The position numbers and the translations under genes are program-made. A DNA stretch of 64,000 nucleotides from Poa pratensis (Eukaryota; Streptophyta; Magnoliopsida; Poales; Poaceae): positions 23,665,082 to 23,729,081 of the forward strand of contig CAMZMU010000055.1 in the NCBI GenBank assembly GCA_947311845.1. The letters are read 5' to 3'. The notes under the pieces were generated by a model that did not search any database, was not told the origin of the DNA, and saw only the letters and a list, made by a program, of their open reading frames with translations. Each line of letters starts with the position of its first letter. The first letter of the stretch is position 1. Shown in pieces: positions 23,640-35,124 of the stretch.

Positions 23640-24579
23640 TCGCGCGATATGAGGTGGTTTCCTCCAAATTTTTCCCCAATCTCCAAAATCGACGCCTCTT
23701 CTCCCCGCGCCGCCAGGCTGCCGCACCGTCGCGCCCCGGCCTCTCCGACGACGCCGCCGCCTCCCGCCGTCACCCATCGCCCCGCTGTCTCCTTCGACGC
23801 CGCACCTCCCCTCCCCTGCGCCTCCGCCGTCGCCCTCCCCAAGGTGAGCTCGATCTTCTCCCCAAACTGGTGGCTGCGCGGCGGCGGCGGACCACGGCCG
23901 TGGGGCGGGTGGCGGGATGGGCCGGGGCGCGTGCTTCTGGCCCTGCAGGTCGCCGTGCCGCGCCGCGCCGCCCTCCTGCTGGCTCCGGCCCTCTGCAGGT
24001 CGCCGATTCCGGCCCTGGGAGGCTCCGGGAGGCCGCCGCCGTTGTGGTGCGGTCGAGGCTAGAGGATTTTTTTAGTGGCCTAATTGCGTTTAGGGTTTTC
24101 TGATCAGGGATTTTCTGCCATTTTTGTATAGTACAATTTTTTAGTGGACAATTAGCTAGTGCCATTTTGAATTAGCTAGTGCCATTTTGAATTTTGTTCT
24201 AAGTTCATGTGGAGATTAAAATTGCTATGAATTTTAGTGTAATTTAATTTTAAAATATGGAGATTAAAATTGTTCTAAGTTCATGTGGAGATTACTTAAA
24301 CAACAAAATTGTAGAGATTAAAATTATTTGTTATTTGTTCACATTGTGCATAGAAATTTTGTATAGTACCATTTTGTTATTTGTATAGTTGCTATGAATT
24401 CTAGTGGACAATTAGCTAGCTAGTGCCATTTTGAATTAGTGCCATTTTAAATTATGCCAATAAATTAGTGCCATTTTAAATGAATTGTAGGAGAATAAAT
24501 TTTGTTGTTCTTTGTCATCTTAAATTATGGATATTCATATTCTTTTTACAAAATTGATTGCAGGGACATTGAGTTATAT
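23640..24579 (+). other. CACTA GC-rich then AT-rich leader before ORF2
   Basis: A GC-rich stretch (23680-24060), with dense CCG/GCC and a possible donor (AAG|GTGAGC near 23840), is followed by an AT-rich stretch with repeats of 'attagctagtgccattttga' (for example 24150 and 24168). Layout fits a 5' untranslated exon and long intron before ORF2. No supported coding region. Confidence 0.45.
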
Positions 24580-26628
24580 ATGGATCCAAATTTTCCAGAC
24601 GCCTTCGGCAGAGACGAGGAGCGTGAAGAGCAAATGGATCCAAATTGTCCTGACGTTGCCGCTAGAGACGAGGAGCGTGAAATGGAAATGCTTCGGATTA
24701 TAGCAGGACGTGCAACCGCGCCTGTCGGTGAAGAAGATGGGGTAATTGGAGAAGATTACAGCTCCCAATTTCTGAACGACTCCGGTGAGGGGGTTGAGCA
24801 AGAAGAAATTTGTAGAGAGGAGGAAGTGCCCTTAACAAACTCCGGCGAGGTATATTAAGCCTCTGTTGATCGATCACACTAGATGTATTATTTGATTTGT
24901 ATTGCAGTTATTAACGAATCATTTTTCTTTTAGCCCTCCGGATCGAGCAAATCATCCGCAGCTAAAGGGTCGAAAGTAGTGTCGAAATGAGGCCCGACGA
25001 AGCCGTTGAGGGAGGGTCAAAGGATAGTGATCGACAGAGTTAGTGATAGTGGCGAACCGACGGAACCCTTACAGTGCCGCCGCAAATATATAAATCAATG
25101 CGGAGTTGTTGTTAGGGACTTGGTCCCGATCACCCTTGAAGAATGGCATCAGCCGAAGGACGAGAACAAGCCAAGTACTTATGTTGGCATAACCCTAAAA
25201 AATTTGTGTTGGGACACACTCTTGACAAAGGTCAACCTACCGCCAGGTCTACCCGACAGTTGAAGAAGAAAGTCAATCAATGGACTCTTATGAAGATGGC
25301 CGAACAATTCCGGACTTGGAAGAAAAACTTATGGAAAGCTTATGTAGAGGCGAAGGAATAAGATCCAGAATTCACTGGACCACTAGTGAAGATACAACAG
25401 CAGTGGCCCACATTTGTGAAGCAAAGAAAATTGGAGGCCGCTGTGGCCCGATAGAAAACAAATAAGTTAAATGCTGGGAAGAAGGAATATCACCACACTT
25501 TGGGGGCAGGTGGCTACAAGGCTGCCGTGCCTAAGTGGGAAGCCTTTGAAGCAAAACTGCTTGATAACGGGATCATTCCACAGACAGCGGACTGGCCCGA
25601 GAGGTCCAAGTTTTGGTTGTTCGCGCATGGGGCAGGGTTGGACCCAGTGACAGGGCTGGTTGTTGCTCAGGGAAGATGGAAGGAAAAAATCGAGTATATA
25701 ACCAAAGAACTTGTGGACGCAATAGATAAAGTTCGAAGGGGAGTGTACGTGGTCGACAGAGAGAAAGACGAGCTGTCACTCGCACTCGGGAATCCTGAAA
25801 AAGTTGGACGAGTACGAGGCTATGGACCCGGAATTTCGTGGAAGCAAGGTTTTCTGGAAGACGCTCATACTTATAGAAGTCGTCAGATAAAGAAGAAGCA
25901 GGAGTCCGACCGGTTATCAGCATTGGAACGCAAGGTGCAGCAGCAGCAGGACCAACTAGACGTAATTAGTCAGCAAAGGGCATCTCAGCAGCAGCTAGTA
26001 GGTCCTGAAGTCGAAGCCACCCCATCTGATCAGCGGAAAAGCAGCGTGGGTTCCACGCAGCTAGAACATTCTGAACTCGAACCGCCGGCGGCTCACTACC
26101 CCGTGGATGATATCATGGAGAAGACAGACTGTGAGCTACATATGTCAATGAAGAACATGTCCTTCAAGGTGGCGGTCGGCTATGCTTTACCTAATCAATC
26201 TGGAGCAAGCTACCATCTCCGTGGGATTCTAGCTGGCTATGCTCGTGTCGGGGTGGATGAAGTTGTGCCGTTATATGCTAATCTGGACCTTGACATTCCT
26301 AGAGGTGACGGCGAGAAGACACTGGGAGAAGTCGAGAAGGGTATCGCTCTCTGAAACAAGAAAAACATCGTGTTTCCAAACTTGGCGCCAAGGCCACCGA
26401 CTCCTCCGAGTAGCAGTCCCCCACCTCAAGACCCATCCCCCCACCTCAAGATCAATCCCCCCACCTCAAGATCCATCCTCCCCACCTCAAGATCCATCCC
26501 TCGACACCCCGTCCGTCGCGAGTCCATCGCTTGCGACGTCCCGTCCGTCGATTGCGCCCACTGCTAAGTCCTTCTCGTTAAAGCAGAAACTAAACTTCCC
26601 GTCGATGAGTAGAAGTGCAGATAAGTTA
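24580..26628 (+). pseudogene. CACTA ORF2 (plant Transposase_24-like, TNP1/En-Spm), multiply broken
   Basis: Exon 1 (24580-24846) begins MDPNFPDAFGRDEEREEQMD. A phase-0 intron with GT...AG follows. The next exon starts PSGSSKSSAAKGSKVVSK, then meets TGA at 24988 (fits CGA to TGA), shifts frame near 25255 and meets TAG at 25452. The conserved core is clear: KWEAFEAKLLDNGII, FWLFAHGAGLDP, GLVVAQGRWKEK and GRVRGYGPGISWKQGF, followed by a Gln-rich coiled coil (about 25870-26000). TGA at 26352 (fits TGG to TGA) precedes a Pro-rich tail built from repeated 'cccccacctcaagatccatc' units (26418-26502). This protein class is thought to help bind element ends. It is joined downstream to the Ulp1-like domain in related elements, here separated by the second nested block. 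Confidence 0.8.
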
Positions 26629-29600
26629 TGTGAGGACCCCTCGTACAGTAGTCCGAGATGTCCACGTTATGTAAAATAGATCACGATCCCAATGATCAGT
26701 GCATCGCAATCACATAACCAACATGGTATCAAGAGTTACATCATTCAAGTCGTACGAATAAAAGTCTTACAACACAAAGTGGTCACACGACCAAGTCTGC
26801 AAATCATCGTCACGCAGGATGGAATTAACTACGATACAGCGGAAGCTCGTGGCTAGCGTCGGCCCTCGTCTCCAACAGACACCATCCCACAAGTGCAGTT
26901 GACCGGTGACAGCTAAGTGGCGTAGTCGTCACCATACTCCTCCTCCTCGGCATAGACCTCCTCGTAGTAATCTGGACGTTTGAATATCCAGGGACACAGC
27001 CATATGAGTACAATTACGTACTCGCAATACCACCTCAAGGCTTAAGTTTTCATGGTAATGCAATAAAAACGTTTTTCGAAAACTGGGATAGCTGATGTAT
27101 ATCCTACTATCGGGCTTAGTTTTCGCAAACAATGCTTCTAGACATAGAGAATATGACATCTCTATATCTTTGTTTAAAAAGAAACATTTAGAGATAGAAT
27201 TATCTCTTGTAGAAGTAGCGTGAGCTATCTCCGCCTTTTTAAAACCATTTTCGTAGAACTTTTCAAAGACACTAGGATGGGGATACCCTTTTTTCCTTTC
27301 CAGAAGATCAGACTGATTGTCTCCCCGAGACCAACCATCTTCTCCCATTTCCGTACCTCCCAGGTACCTTCTTGATGCCTCCTTGTTTTCCACCGAGAAA
27401 CCATTTTTCCTTTGAAAACATAAAATTGCCCATACGCCTAGATCGGTGGCCTTTCCAACCGTCCATGATCGCGGACACGGCTATTCGAATAGTTTTACAC
27501 TCTGCAGAGGTGGTGCACTTTCACCACACCAAACGGTCATTCCGCCGTGTTCAGCCACGGTCCGTCATACGACAGTATGCGGGGGTTCGGATAACCTGAT
27601 CAAAGCTTTTCACTATGTCGACCCTAGTACAGAGCCTCCTCTTCAGTGGGTCTGAATCTCCCCGGCACCCAGTGGAGATGGCCATCGTATCGATCCGGTC
27701 CCTCCAAGCAACACTGCGCCATGACAGGAGGCCCACTGTTTGCAACCAGCAGCGATCCAGACTCGAACTGGATCCCGCATTTAGATAACTTGGTTCAGAA
27801 AGCCCGGCTCTCCTAAGCATTTTGAGGCGCTCCGTACAAAGATAAACAAGTTGCCGGCTAAGCCCTACCCATCTCAGGTAGTGTGGTTGCACGGGTTAAT
27901 TGTTCAGGCGGCCGCTAGGGCTGTACTTTGTTTTTCTAAAAACATCTCCACCTCCGACTGCTCCCAGCAGCTCGGGCTTTCATAAACATCTCCGATTGCT
28001 CCCAGCACTCGGGTTTTTTAAAACACTTTCTCGCCGATTGCTCCCAGCAACTCGGGTTTTTCCTCCGAAAATATTTTATCAAATCCAGGCTCCCATCCTA
28101 AAGTTTTAAGGTAAGAGTATAAGGATATACTACTAGAGAATATAATTTTCTTGATAGCGCCTTCAGTAGAAGGCTTCTCAAGTAAAGACTTATTTGTATA
28201 AAACCTATTATATACTAGTAGATATCTTTGGCCAAACAATACTTTGTAAAAATAGTTTTTGGGTGGCAAAATGCCACAGAAGAAATAAAACATGCATTGT
28301 TTTATTTTGAAAACATAACATGCTTTGTACAAATAGTAGGAGTTCAATAGGGTGTTGAGGTGGCTTGCCTTGCTCAGCAAAGTGTCCCTGGTCTTGTTCT
28401 TCTTCGTAGACAGGTTCAGCTCCCACGTACTGCTCTTCCTCTTGCGGTTCTAACGTATCGAAAAAACAAACGGAACTACCGTCAATTCTAAGAAGCGGGT
28501 TGAAAACAATCTAAAGTAACTAAACCAAACAGCAAGCATTTCAACCACAAACAACCTCTGGATAAATAGATCTAAAGCAATCCTAAACACAAACATGGCA
28601 ATAAACGAATAATCGCAAACACTAGATGCTAAGATGATTATGCTAAAAGAAGAGTAGTGAGAGGCACTACAATACTTTTAGAATGTTTAAACTAGGTTAG
28701 CACAAGGTAGTTCAAGGTTCTGGACGTGAGATGGAATAATCATATTTCTCATTTCAAAACAATTAAAAACAGTGAATTTAAAATAGGACTTTTAATAGAA
28801 GCAAAATTGCTGTTTTGGGAAAAAAATGCACAAGTCCTAAAATAAGGTTCAGAAAATTAAATCCTTCTACCACAGTACTCCTAGTAGTCATACCAAGCTA
28901 TGAAAATTGGATTTGCATCAAAGACTATCACCAAACAAGAATTAAAAATCCTGCAAATGCTACTGGTCTTAGAACCAAAAGGATTAAAGCTTCAGTTTTA
29001 GAAATTTCCTGCATGCAAGACTAGATCCTCTAGAAAGATATGAATTTTATCTTCCTGCACAAATTGGATTCATCTCAATTGGACACTCCTAGCTCAAGAT
29101 ATCTTAAAAAGAGTGAAAAACAAAGTTTTCACTAGATCTATTAATTTCCACAAAGCACAATTTATTTTTGCACCAAACCACCTCTGCATGGCTAAGAAAA
29201 CTCAAGGGCATCTAAAAAAAATTACCCTAAATATTCACCATCAATAGATCTAACACAATCTAATAAAAGTAAACACAAAACAGTAAACAGAAACATAAAA
29301 GAATAAAAGCTACAACTAAAAAAAAGGAATGGGCCGCGCATGGGCCGGATCTAGCCGAGGCCAGCACAGATCTGGCCTGGCGCGCGAGCTGGGCCGACCC
29401 AAGTGCGAGCGCAGCGCGGCCCGCGCGTGAAATTCAAACGCGCGCCCTGCCGTCGTTTTCGACGCGCTCGCACGGCGAGCTCGCGACCGGTGGAAAATGG
29501 CGACGGTGGCTGCTCACCTAGGGCTCGCGGGCGGCTGCGGGGATGCTGGGGGTCGGCGGAGGAGGCGACGGTGAGCTCGTGGGGGTCCTCAGGTCCCGCA

Positions 29601-30741
29601 TGCGACCTCGACGTCCATGGCGGTGACGGCGGCTTGTTCCCACGGGTCGAGGACGGCGGCGAGCTCCACGGCAAGCCTGGGCAACAGAGAGATGGGGGAG
29701 GGTTAGGCTTCGACTAGGGGAGCTTCTCGGGCCAAAAATGGCGGAGAATGGGGGAGTAAAACGGCGGCCACAGCGGGTCTCGCCGGCGGCGACCTTCGGA
29801 TTTCTCGGGCGTTCTCGAGCAGCAGAGGGCACGGGGACGGGCAGGGTTTCGTGGAGCACAGGGTCGGGGAAACGGCAGGGGCCGTTTTCTAGGGTTTGGC
29901 TCGGACAAGGGGGTCAATGGGGAGCTCCCAGTGGCTGGCTTGGGCGGTGGGGGAGTGGGCAGGGTGGAGATGGCTGGGAGGACGTGTTGTGGCCAGTGGG
30001 GAGTGAGGGGAGTGAGCTCCCATTGGGCATGGAGAGAAAAGAGAGAAGAAGAGTGGTGGAGAGGCGTGGTGGGGGGGATGACCAGTGGGTCCTAGCTGAC
30101 TAGGATGCCTTCTCTGTCCAGAGGTGAGAGGGGTAGGTGATGGAGAGAGAGAGGGGTCGAATTAGCTAGGTTTAGGGTTTTAGACTAACACTAATTGAAT
30201 TACTAACATTACTAACAAGTCTAAACTAAGCCAACACAAGGAGCTAAACACAAACATGAGAGTGGTGACCTAAATGAGGTGATGCAAAAGTTTGCAAGTC
30301 CAAAAGAATGAGGAAAGAATTTTAAAAACAACCTAAGTTGGAAAAAATGACCAAATGGTCACTGTTTTGAGTAGCCCTAAACACACAGATGGCTTTATGC
30401 TAAAACAAGTTTCAAAAAGGTCAAACAATGCATAAACTAAAAGTAGGAAGTTCAGAGAACAGGAGGGTCAAGTTGCATGTCAAGAACCACACAAGGATTG
30501 CTTAATCTAGGGCTCTAGATTGGCTATGTTTTAACAAACATGAAGATCAAAGTCTCCAAATTTTTAACTACAAGAAAATATAAAAGAGGTACTAATAGGA
30601 TTCAAACAAAGCTAGTGGGCCTAAGAAACCAATCATGCAATCAAGCAAGAGTTGTCTAAAATCAAACAAAAGTTTTTGCTATTTCTGAAAATTCTAGATT
30701 AACACCACAATTCTAAGTCCAGGAAAAATTGGGGTGTTACA
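26629..30741 (-). repeat. 3' LTR of the chromodomain-type gypsy element
   Basis: The minus strand begins TGTAACACCCCAATTTTTCC at 30741 and runs about 4.1 kb to TCCTCACA. The interior includes a GC-rich segment (29330-30100) and three tandem copies of a 'ctccgattgctcccagcaac' unit (about 27940-28066). Small frames within it are not credible genes. The outer end is less certain than the inner one. Confidence 0.75.
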
Positions 30742-30742
30742 G

Positions 30743-30757
30743 ACCTTCCCCCCTTAG
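30743..30757 (-). other. Polypurine tract of the gypsy element
   Basis: The minus strand reads CTAAGGGGGGAAGGT just before the LTR start. AAGGGGGGAAGG is the typical primer for plus-strand synthesis in this type of element and confirms the minus orientation. Confidence 0.8.
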
Positions 30758-30769
30758 GAGAATCTCGTC

Positions 30770-33700
30770 CTCGAGATTTCGGAGTTGAAGAGGAAAGGAA
30801 ACTAGGAAATTCCCTTTCCAGGTAATCTTCACGCTCCCAAGTGGCTTCTTCTTATGAGTGGTTGCTCCACTGGACTTTCAGGAATCTGATCTTGCGTCTA
30901 CGGGTCAGACGGATATCTTCCTCAGGCACCCGGAGTGGTCTTTCTCGGCAAGTGAGGTCGTGGTTGAGGTCTATAGTGTAGTGGTCCACCTTCTGGTATA
31001 AGTGTGTAGCGCCAGGGACTTGCAGACACTTCCGGAGTAGTGATACGTGGAATACGTCATGAAACTCGGACAGGTGAGAGGGTAATTCCAATTTATAAGA
31101 TACTTGTCCGCTTCGACAGAGAACCTTGAAAGGGCCGATGTAGCAGGGCGCAAGCTTTCCCCGGACGTGAAAACCCTGCATCTCTTTGAGAGGAGTAACA
31201 CGCAGGTACACCATGTCGCCGGTCTTGAAACACAAGTCACGCCTCTTGGAGTCGGCGTACCTTTTCTGTCTGGACTGAGCGGCTTTAAGACGGTCACGGA
31301 TTAGTTGAACTTGTTCTTCGGCTTCTCACAGGGTATCGACTCCAAAAACTTGACTATCTCCAGACTGTGACCGGTTCAAGGGGGTGCGACATTTACGCCC
31401 ATACAGAGCTTCGAAGGGTGCCATCTTCAAGCTGGCTTGGTAACTGTTGTTGTAGGAGAATTCAGCGAACGGCAGACAATCCTCCCACTTGGATCTGTAA
31501 GCTAACACGCAGGCTCTAAGCATATCCTCAAGGATTTGATTGACTCTCTCTGTCTGTCCTCCCGTCTGAGGGTGATAGGCGGTGCTGAAAAAGAGCTTTG
31601 TCCCTAGTTCTTCATGAAGCTTAGTCCAAAAACGAGATGTGAATTGGGTTCCTCTATCAGACACGATCGTCTTGGGAATTCCATGAAGGCTGACGATACG
31701 GGACATGTATAGGTCAGCTAGTTGGTCAGAACGGTGAGTGGTGCGGACAGGAATGAAGTGTGCAACCTTGGTGAGCCGGTCCACAATGACCCAAATGGCG
31801 TCGTGTCCTCGGTTGGACCGGGGTAAACCCATGATAAAGTCCATACCGATTTCATCCCATTTCCATTCGGGTATCTTCAGAGGTTGGAGTAATCCGGCGG
31901 GTCATTGATGTTCGGCCTTGACTCTCTGACAGATATCACAGTTCTGAACGAAGAATGCAATCTCTCGCTTCATGCCATGCCACCAGAACTTCTCCTTGAG
32001 ATCCTGGTACATCTTGGTTCCACCGGGGTGGATGGAGTATAAAGTCTCGTGGGCTTCCTGCATGATCAGCTGCTTCAGGTCATGGTCAGATGGCACGCAG
32101 ATGCGGCCTTCATACCAGAGGGTACCCTCGGAATCGATGGTGAAACCGGGGACTTTTTCCCTCGCCATTCTACGCTTGATGCCTTCGATACTCTCGTGAC
32201 CCTTGTGTGCTTTCTTGATCTGATCCCATAGTGTTGGCTGCAACATGAGTTGATCCACAACTCCATAACTAACTACTTCAATTCCCATCTTGTCCAGCTC
32301 TTCCCAGAGCGCTGGTTGCTGAGTCTTGATCATGGCGTTGAAAGAGCACGGCTGTCGACTAAGGGCATCGGCTACAACATTGGCTTTTCCGGGGTGGTAA
32401 TGGATGTCTAGGTCATAATCCTTAATGAGCTCTATCCATCTACGCTGCCTCATATTCAACTCACGTTGGGTGAAGATATACTTCAGACTCTTGTGGTCGG
32501 TGTGGATATCACAACGGTTGCCCATCAAAAAGTGGTGCCAGGCTTTGAGTGCGTGAACTACGGCAGCAAGTTCAAGGTCATGGGTGGGGTAATTCTGCTC
32601 GTGCTTGCAGAGTTGTCGCGAGGAATAGGAGATGTCCTTGCCCTCTTGCATGAGGACACAACCTAGTACAAGCTTGGAAGCATCGCAATACACGACAAAA
32701 TCCTTGGTCACATCAGGCATGGTCAGGATGGGTGTTGTGGTTAATCTCTTCTTTAGTTCCAGGAAGCTCTCCTCGCACGTGTCCGTCCATTCAAACTTCT
32801 TGTCTTTCTTCAGTAGCTGGGTGAGGGGTTTGGCGATGCTTGAGAATCCTTCGACGAACTTGCGGTAATACCCAGCCATTCCGAGGATAGATCTCACTTC
32901 GGTCTGGTTGGTGGGGGTCGGGAACTCAAGTATAGCCTTGATATGAGAGTGGTCAATAGCGATTCCTCCGGCAGTGATAACATGCCCAAGAAATGCCACT
33001 TCCTTCAGCTAAAATTGACATTTGCTAAACTTGGCGTAGAGTTGGTGTTCACGAAGGGTGCCTAAAACCAATCTCAGGTGCTCTTCTTGCTCTTCTTCTG
33101 ACTTGGAGTAAACCAAAATGTCGTCGATGAAAGCCACTACAAATTTGTCCAGATAATTCATGAACAATTCATGAGGTTCATGAAATAAGCAAGAGCATTG
33201 GTCAGACCAAAGGTCATTACGGTTGACTCAAACAACCCGTAATGAGTGGTGATAGATGTCTTCGGGATGTCTGTCTCTCTTACTTTCAGCTGGTGGTAAC
33301 CGGTGCGGAGATCGATCTTAGAAATGACTCGAGCTCCATTGAGTTGATCAAACAGATCCTCAATCTTGGGTAGTGGGTATTTGTTTTTTATAGTCACTTC
33401 ATTCAGCTTCTGGTAATCCACACATAAGCGAGTGGTACCGTCTCTTTTATCCACAAAGATCACTGGAGATCCCCATGGTGAGGCACTGGGGCGAATCAGT
33501 CCTTTCCTAAGCATGTCATCCAGTTGCTTCTTCAATTCCTCAAGCTCCTGAGGCATCATCCGGTATGACTTCTGGGCTATGGGTCCAGTTCCAGGAACTA
33601 ACTCAATGATGAACTCGATATCTCGATCAGGCGGCATACCGGGTAACTCTTCGGGAAACACATCGGGATACTCACAAACTATTGGTACCTCCTCCAAGGC

Positions 33701-34120
33701 AGGCTCAGCTATACTCTTATGACAATGCCCTAACAAGGAGTGCATCGAAGAGGTGTGCACAACCTCATCTCCTTCCGGGCTGGTTAGGGAGATAGTTTTT
33801 GTGTTGTAGTCTATGACTCCACGGTTCACCGCCATCCAATCCATTCCTAGAACCACTTCTATTCCTTGCTTTCCCAGAATCACAAGGTCTGCATGGAATC
33901 AGGCTCCCTGGATTTCCACGGGCACCTCTTTTCAAGAAAGGTTAGTCTTAGTGGTGGCTCCAGGAATTTGTACGAGCATGGGTCTATCCAAAAGTGTGGG
34001 CCTCAAATCACTTTTCCTAACAAACGGCTCCGTAACAAAGGAATGGGATGCTCCCGAATCAAACAAAACGGTAGCCGGTACGGAGTTGACAGGAAACATA
34101 CCCATCACCAGGTCAGGTGC
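30770..34120 (-). pseudogene. gypsy pol: protease, RT, RNase H, integrase, chromodomain
   Basis: Protease: VLFDSGASHSFV (about 34075-34035, active site DSG). [54 protein letters not shown] and the catalytic FIDDILVYS (about 33141-33112). RNase [38 protein letters not shown] and [13 protein letters not shown]. Integrase: an [11 protein letters not shown]...NCDICQR zinc-binding part, then VDRLTKVAHF, VSDRGTQF and a Glu in NQILEDML as the D-D-E set. Chromodomain-like end: IRFLKVQWSNHS with EEATWEREDYLEREFP (about 30900-30790). In-frame stops near 33900 (TGA), 33009, 31902 (TGA) and 30854 kill it. It was co-linear and complete before these point mutations. Confidence 0.85.
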
Positions 34121-34195
34121 CTCCTAGGCTTCTTCAGCGCTAATGTTATTCAGATGTCCTCTTGTCACGTGCACCGACTTCTTCGGATAAGGGCC

Positions 34196-34477
34196 TGTGA
34201 GATCCTGGCTCAGGGCTTAAAAGGATTGATAGAATACTCATATCAATAAGTTGCAAATTCTTTTCCGGAAGCTCATCTGGAAGGAACTCCGAGGTTAAGC
34301 GTGCTTGGCCCGGAGCACTCCAAGGATGGGTGACTGCCCGGGAACTGGTTCCCGGGTGCGCACGAGTGAGGACAAAGTGCGCATAAAAGACTAGTGTTGA
34401 TCTGTGGGGCCAGTCTGGAGATCCTAGAGAGCTGCTAGGGGTGACAGGCCCGACCCGGAGGTGGCCGGGGTGTTACA
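34196..34477 (+). repeat. Cassandra left LTR
   Basis: The repeat is 282 bp. 5S-like sequence spans about 34284-34341. It is followed immediately by ATT and the tRNA-Met-type primer site. It differs from the right LTR at nine positions by eye. Confidence 0.95.
34284..34341 (+). ncRNA. 5S rRNA-like segment in Cassandra left LTR (Pol III promoter region)
   Basis: GAACTCCGAGGTTAAGCGTG, then CTTGGCCCGGAGCACTCC and AAGGATGGGTGAC, follow the central half of plant 5S rRNA, including the A-box (TTAAGCGTGCTTGG) and C-box (AGGATGGGTGAC). The intermediate element region is diverged. In the family this part can recruit Pol III. It is not a functional 5S gene, because the 5' third of 5S is absent. Confidence 0.85.
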
Positions 34478-34643
34478 ATTTGGTATCAGAGCCGACTCTC
34501 GCGGCAACACGGGCGTGTGCGGGTCAGGGGCGCGGACATGTGGAGCATGTGCCGGCACTGGGCGCACAGACGTGTACCAAGAGGGGAAGTTCCTGGACTG
34601 GGGGCTGACCGACGAGGGCGTCGGTCTTCTAAGGGGGGAAGGA

Positions 34644-34925
34644 TGTGAGATCCTGGCTCAGGGCTTAACAGGATTGATAGAATACTCATATCAATAAGTT
34701 GCAACTTCTTTTCCGGAAGCTCATCTGGAAGGAACTCCGAGGTTAAGCGTGCTTGGCCCGGAGCACTCCAAGGATGGGTGACCGACCGGGAACTAGTTCC
34801 CGGGTGCGCACGAGTGAGGACAAAGTGCGCAGAAAAGACTAGTGTTGATCTGTGGGGCCAGTCTGGAGATCCTAGAGAGCTGCCAGGGGTGACAGGCCCG
34901 GCCCGGGGGTGGCCGGGGTGTTACA
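34644..34925 (+). repeat. Cassandra right LTR
   Basis: The repeat is 282 bp, preceded by the polypurine tract. Its C-box context reads GGATGGGTGACC, closer to genuine 5S than the left copy (GTGACT). Confidence 0.95.
34732..34789 (+). ncRNA. 5S rRNA-like segment in Cassandra right LTR
   Basis: Same 5S-derived segment as in the left LTR, with A-box and C-box intact by eye. It would be transcribed toward the truncated gag knuckle of the surrounding gypsy element. Confidence 0.85.
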
Positions 34926-35124
34926 GGGGCCTTGCCTCCAGGAGGTCGGACTGATCCCTGGCTCAAATTGGTCGCATTGGGGCGATTATCAGCAGGTTGC
35001 TTGGTGGGGCACTCACGAGAAAAGTGCCCAGGTTGTCCACATGCAAAGCATCCTCCTGTGGGCCTTGGGGCTGGCGGTCGGCTGAAACTCAGACCGGGGT
35101 TGTAACCACCTCCCGGGCGAGGAA
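34926..35124 (-). pseudogene. gypsy gag fragment with CCHC zinc knuckle
   Basis: The minus strand at 35050-35009 encodes CFACGQPGHFSREC, a perfect C-x2-C-x4-H-x4-C nucleic-acid-binding knuckle, embedded in a Pro-rich context (RPTGG before, PTKQPADN after). It is the C-terminal part of Gag of the chromodomain-type element. Cassandra separates it from protease, and the Copia LTR at 35125 removes everything upstream. Confidence 0.8.

Larger units (their letters stand above)
34196..34925 (+). mobile_element. Cassandra TRIM retrotransposon, complete
   Basis: Two 282-bp direct repeats (34196-34477 and 34644-34925), starting TGTGAGATCCTGGC and ending GGGGTGTTACA, enclose a 166-bp centre. The centre has a primer site TGGTATCAGAGCCGA at 34481 and a polypurine tract AAGGGGGGAAGG at 34631-34642. 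Each LTR holds 5S rRNA-like sequence, the defining trait of Cassandra. There is no coding capacity. Flanks are GGGCC before and GGGGCC after, a target duplication with one extra G. It is inserted opposite in direction to the surrounding gypsy element, between its gag and protease. I count nine differences between the LTRs. Confidence 0.95.
26629..35124 (-). mobile_element. Ty3/gypsy chromodomain-type element, 5' end lost, nested in the CACTA
   Basis: On the minus strand the visible order is gag CCHC knuckle (35050-35009), protease (about 34120-34040), RT, RNase H, integrase, chromodomain-like tail, polypurine tract and 3' LTR. The 5' LTR, primer site and most of gag are missing because a Copia element starts at 35125 and CACTA sequence resumes after that Copia. 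Cassandra sits between gag and protease. The left junction (26629) is where CACTA ORF2 sequence gives way to TGTGAGGACCCC and is approximate. Confidence 0.85.

Noticed and set aside
23570..24165. Several frames of 70-154 codons in the CACTA leader
   Set aside because: GC-rich overlapping frames on both strands; no domain; more likely an untranslated exon and intron of ORF2.
29340..30103. Possible host gene promoter or exon in a GC-rich island
   Set aside because: It lies wholly inside the 3' LTR of the gypsy element; frames on both strands are compositional.
34284..34341. A genuine 5S rRNA gene
   Set aside because: Only the central/3' half of 5S is present and it sits inside paired 282-bp LTRs with primer site and polypurine tract, the Cassandra arrangement.
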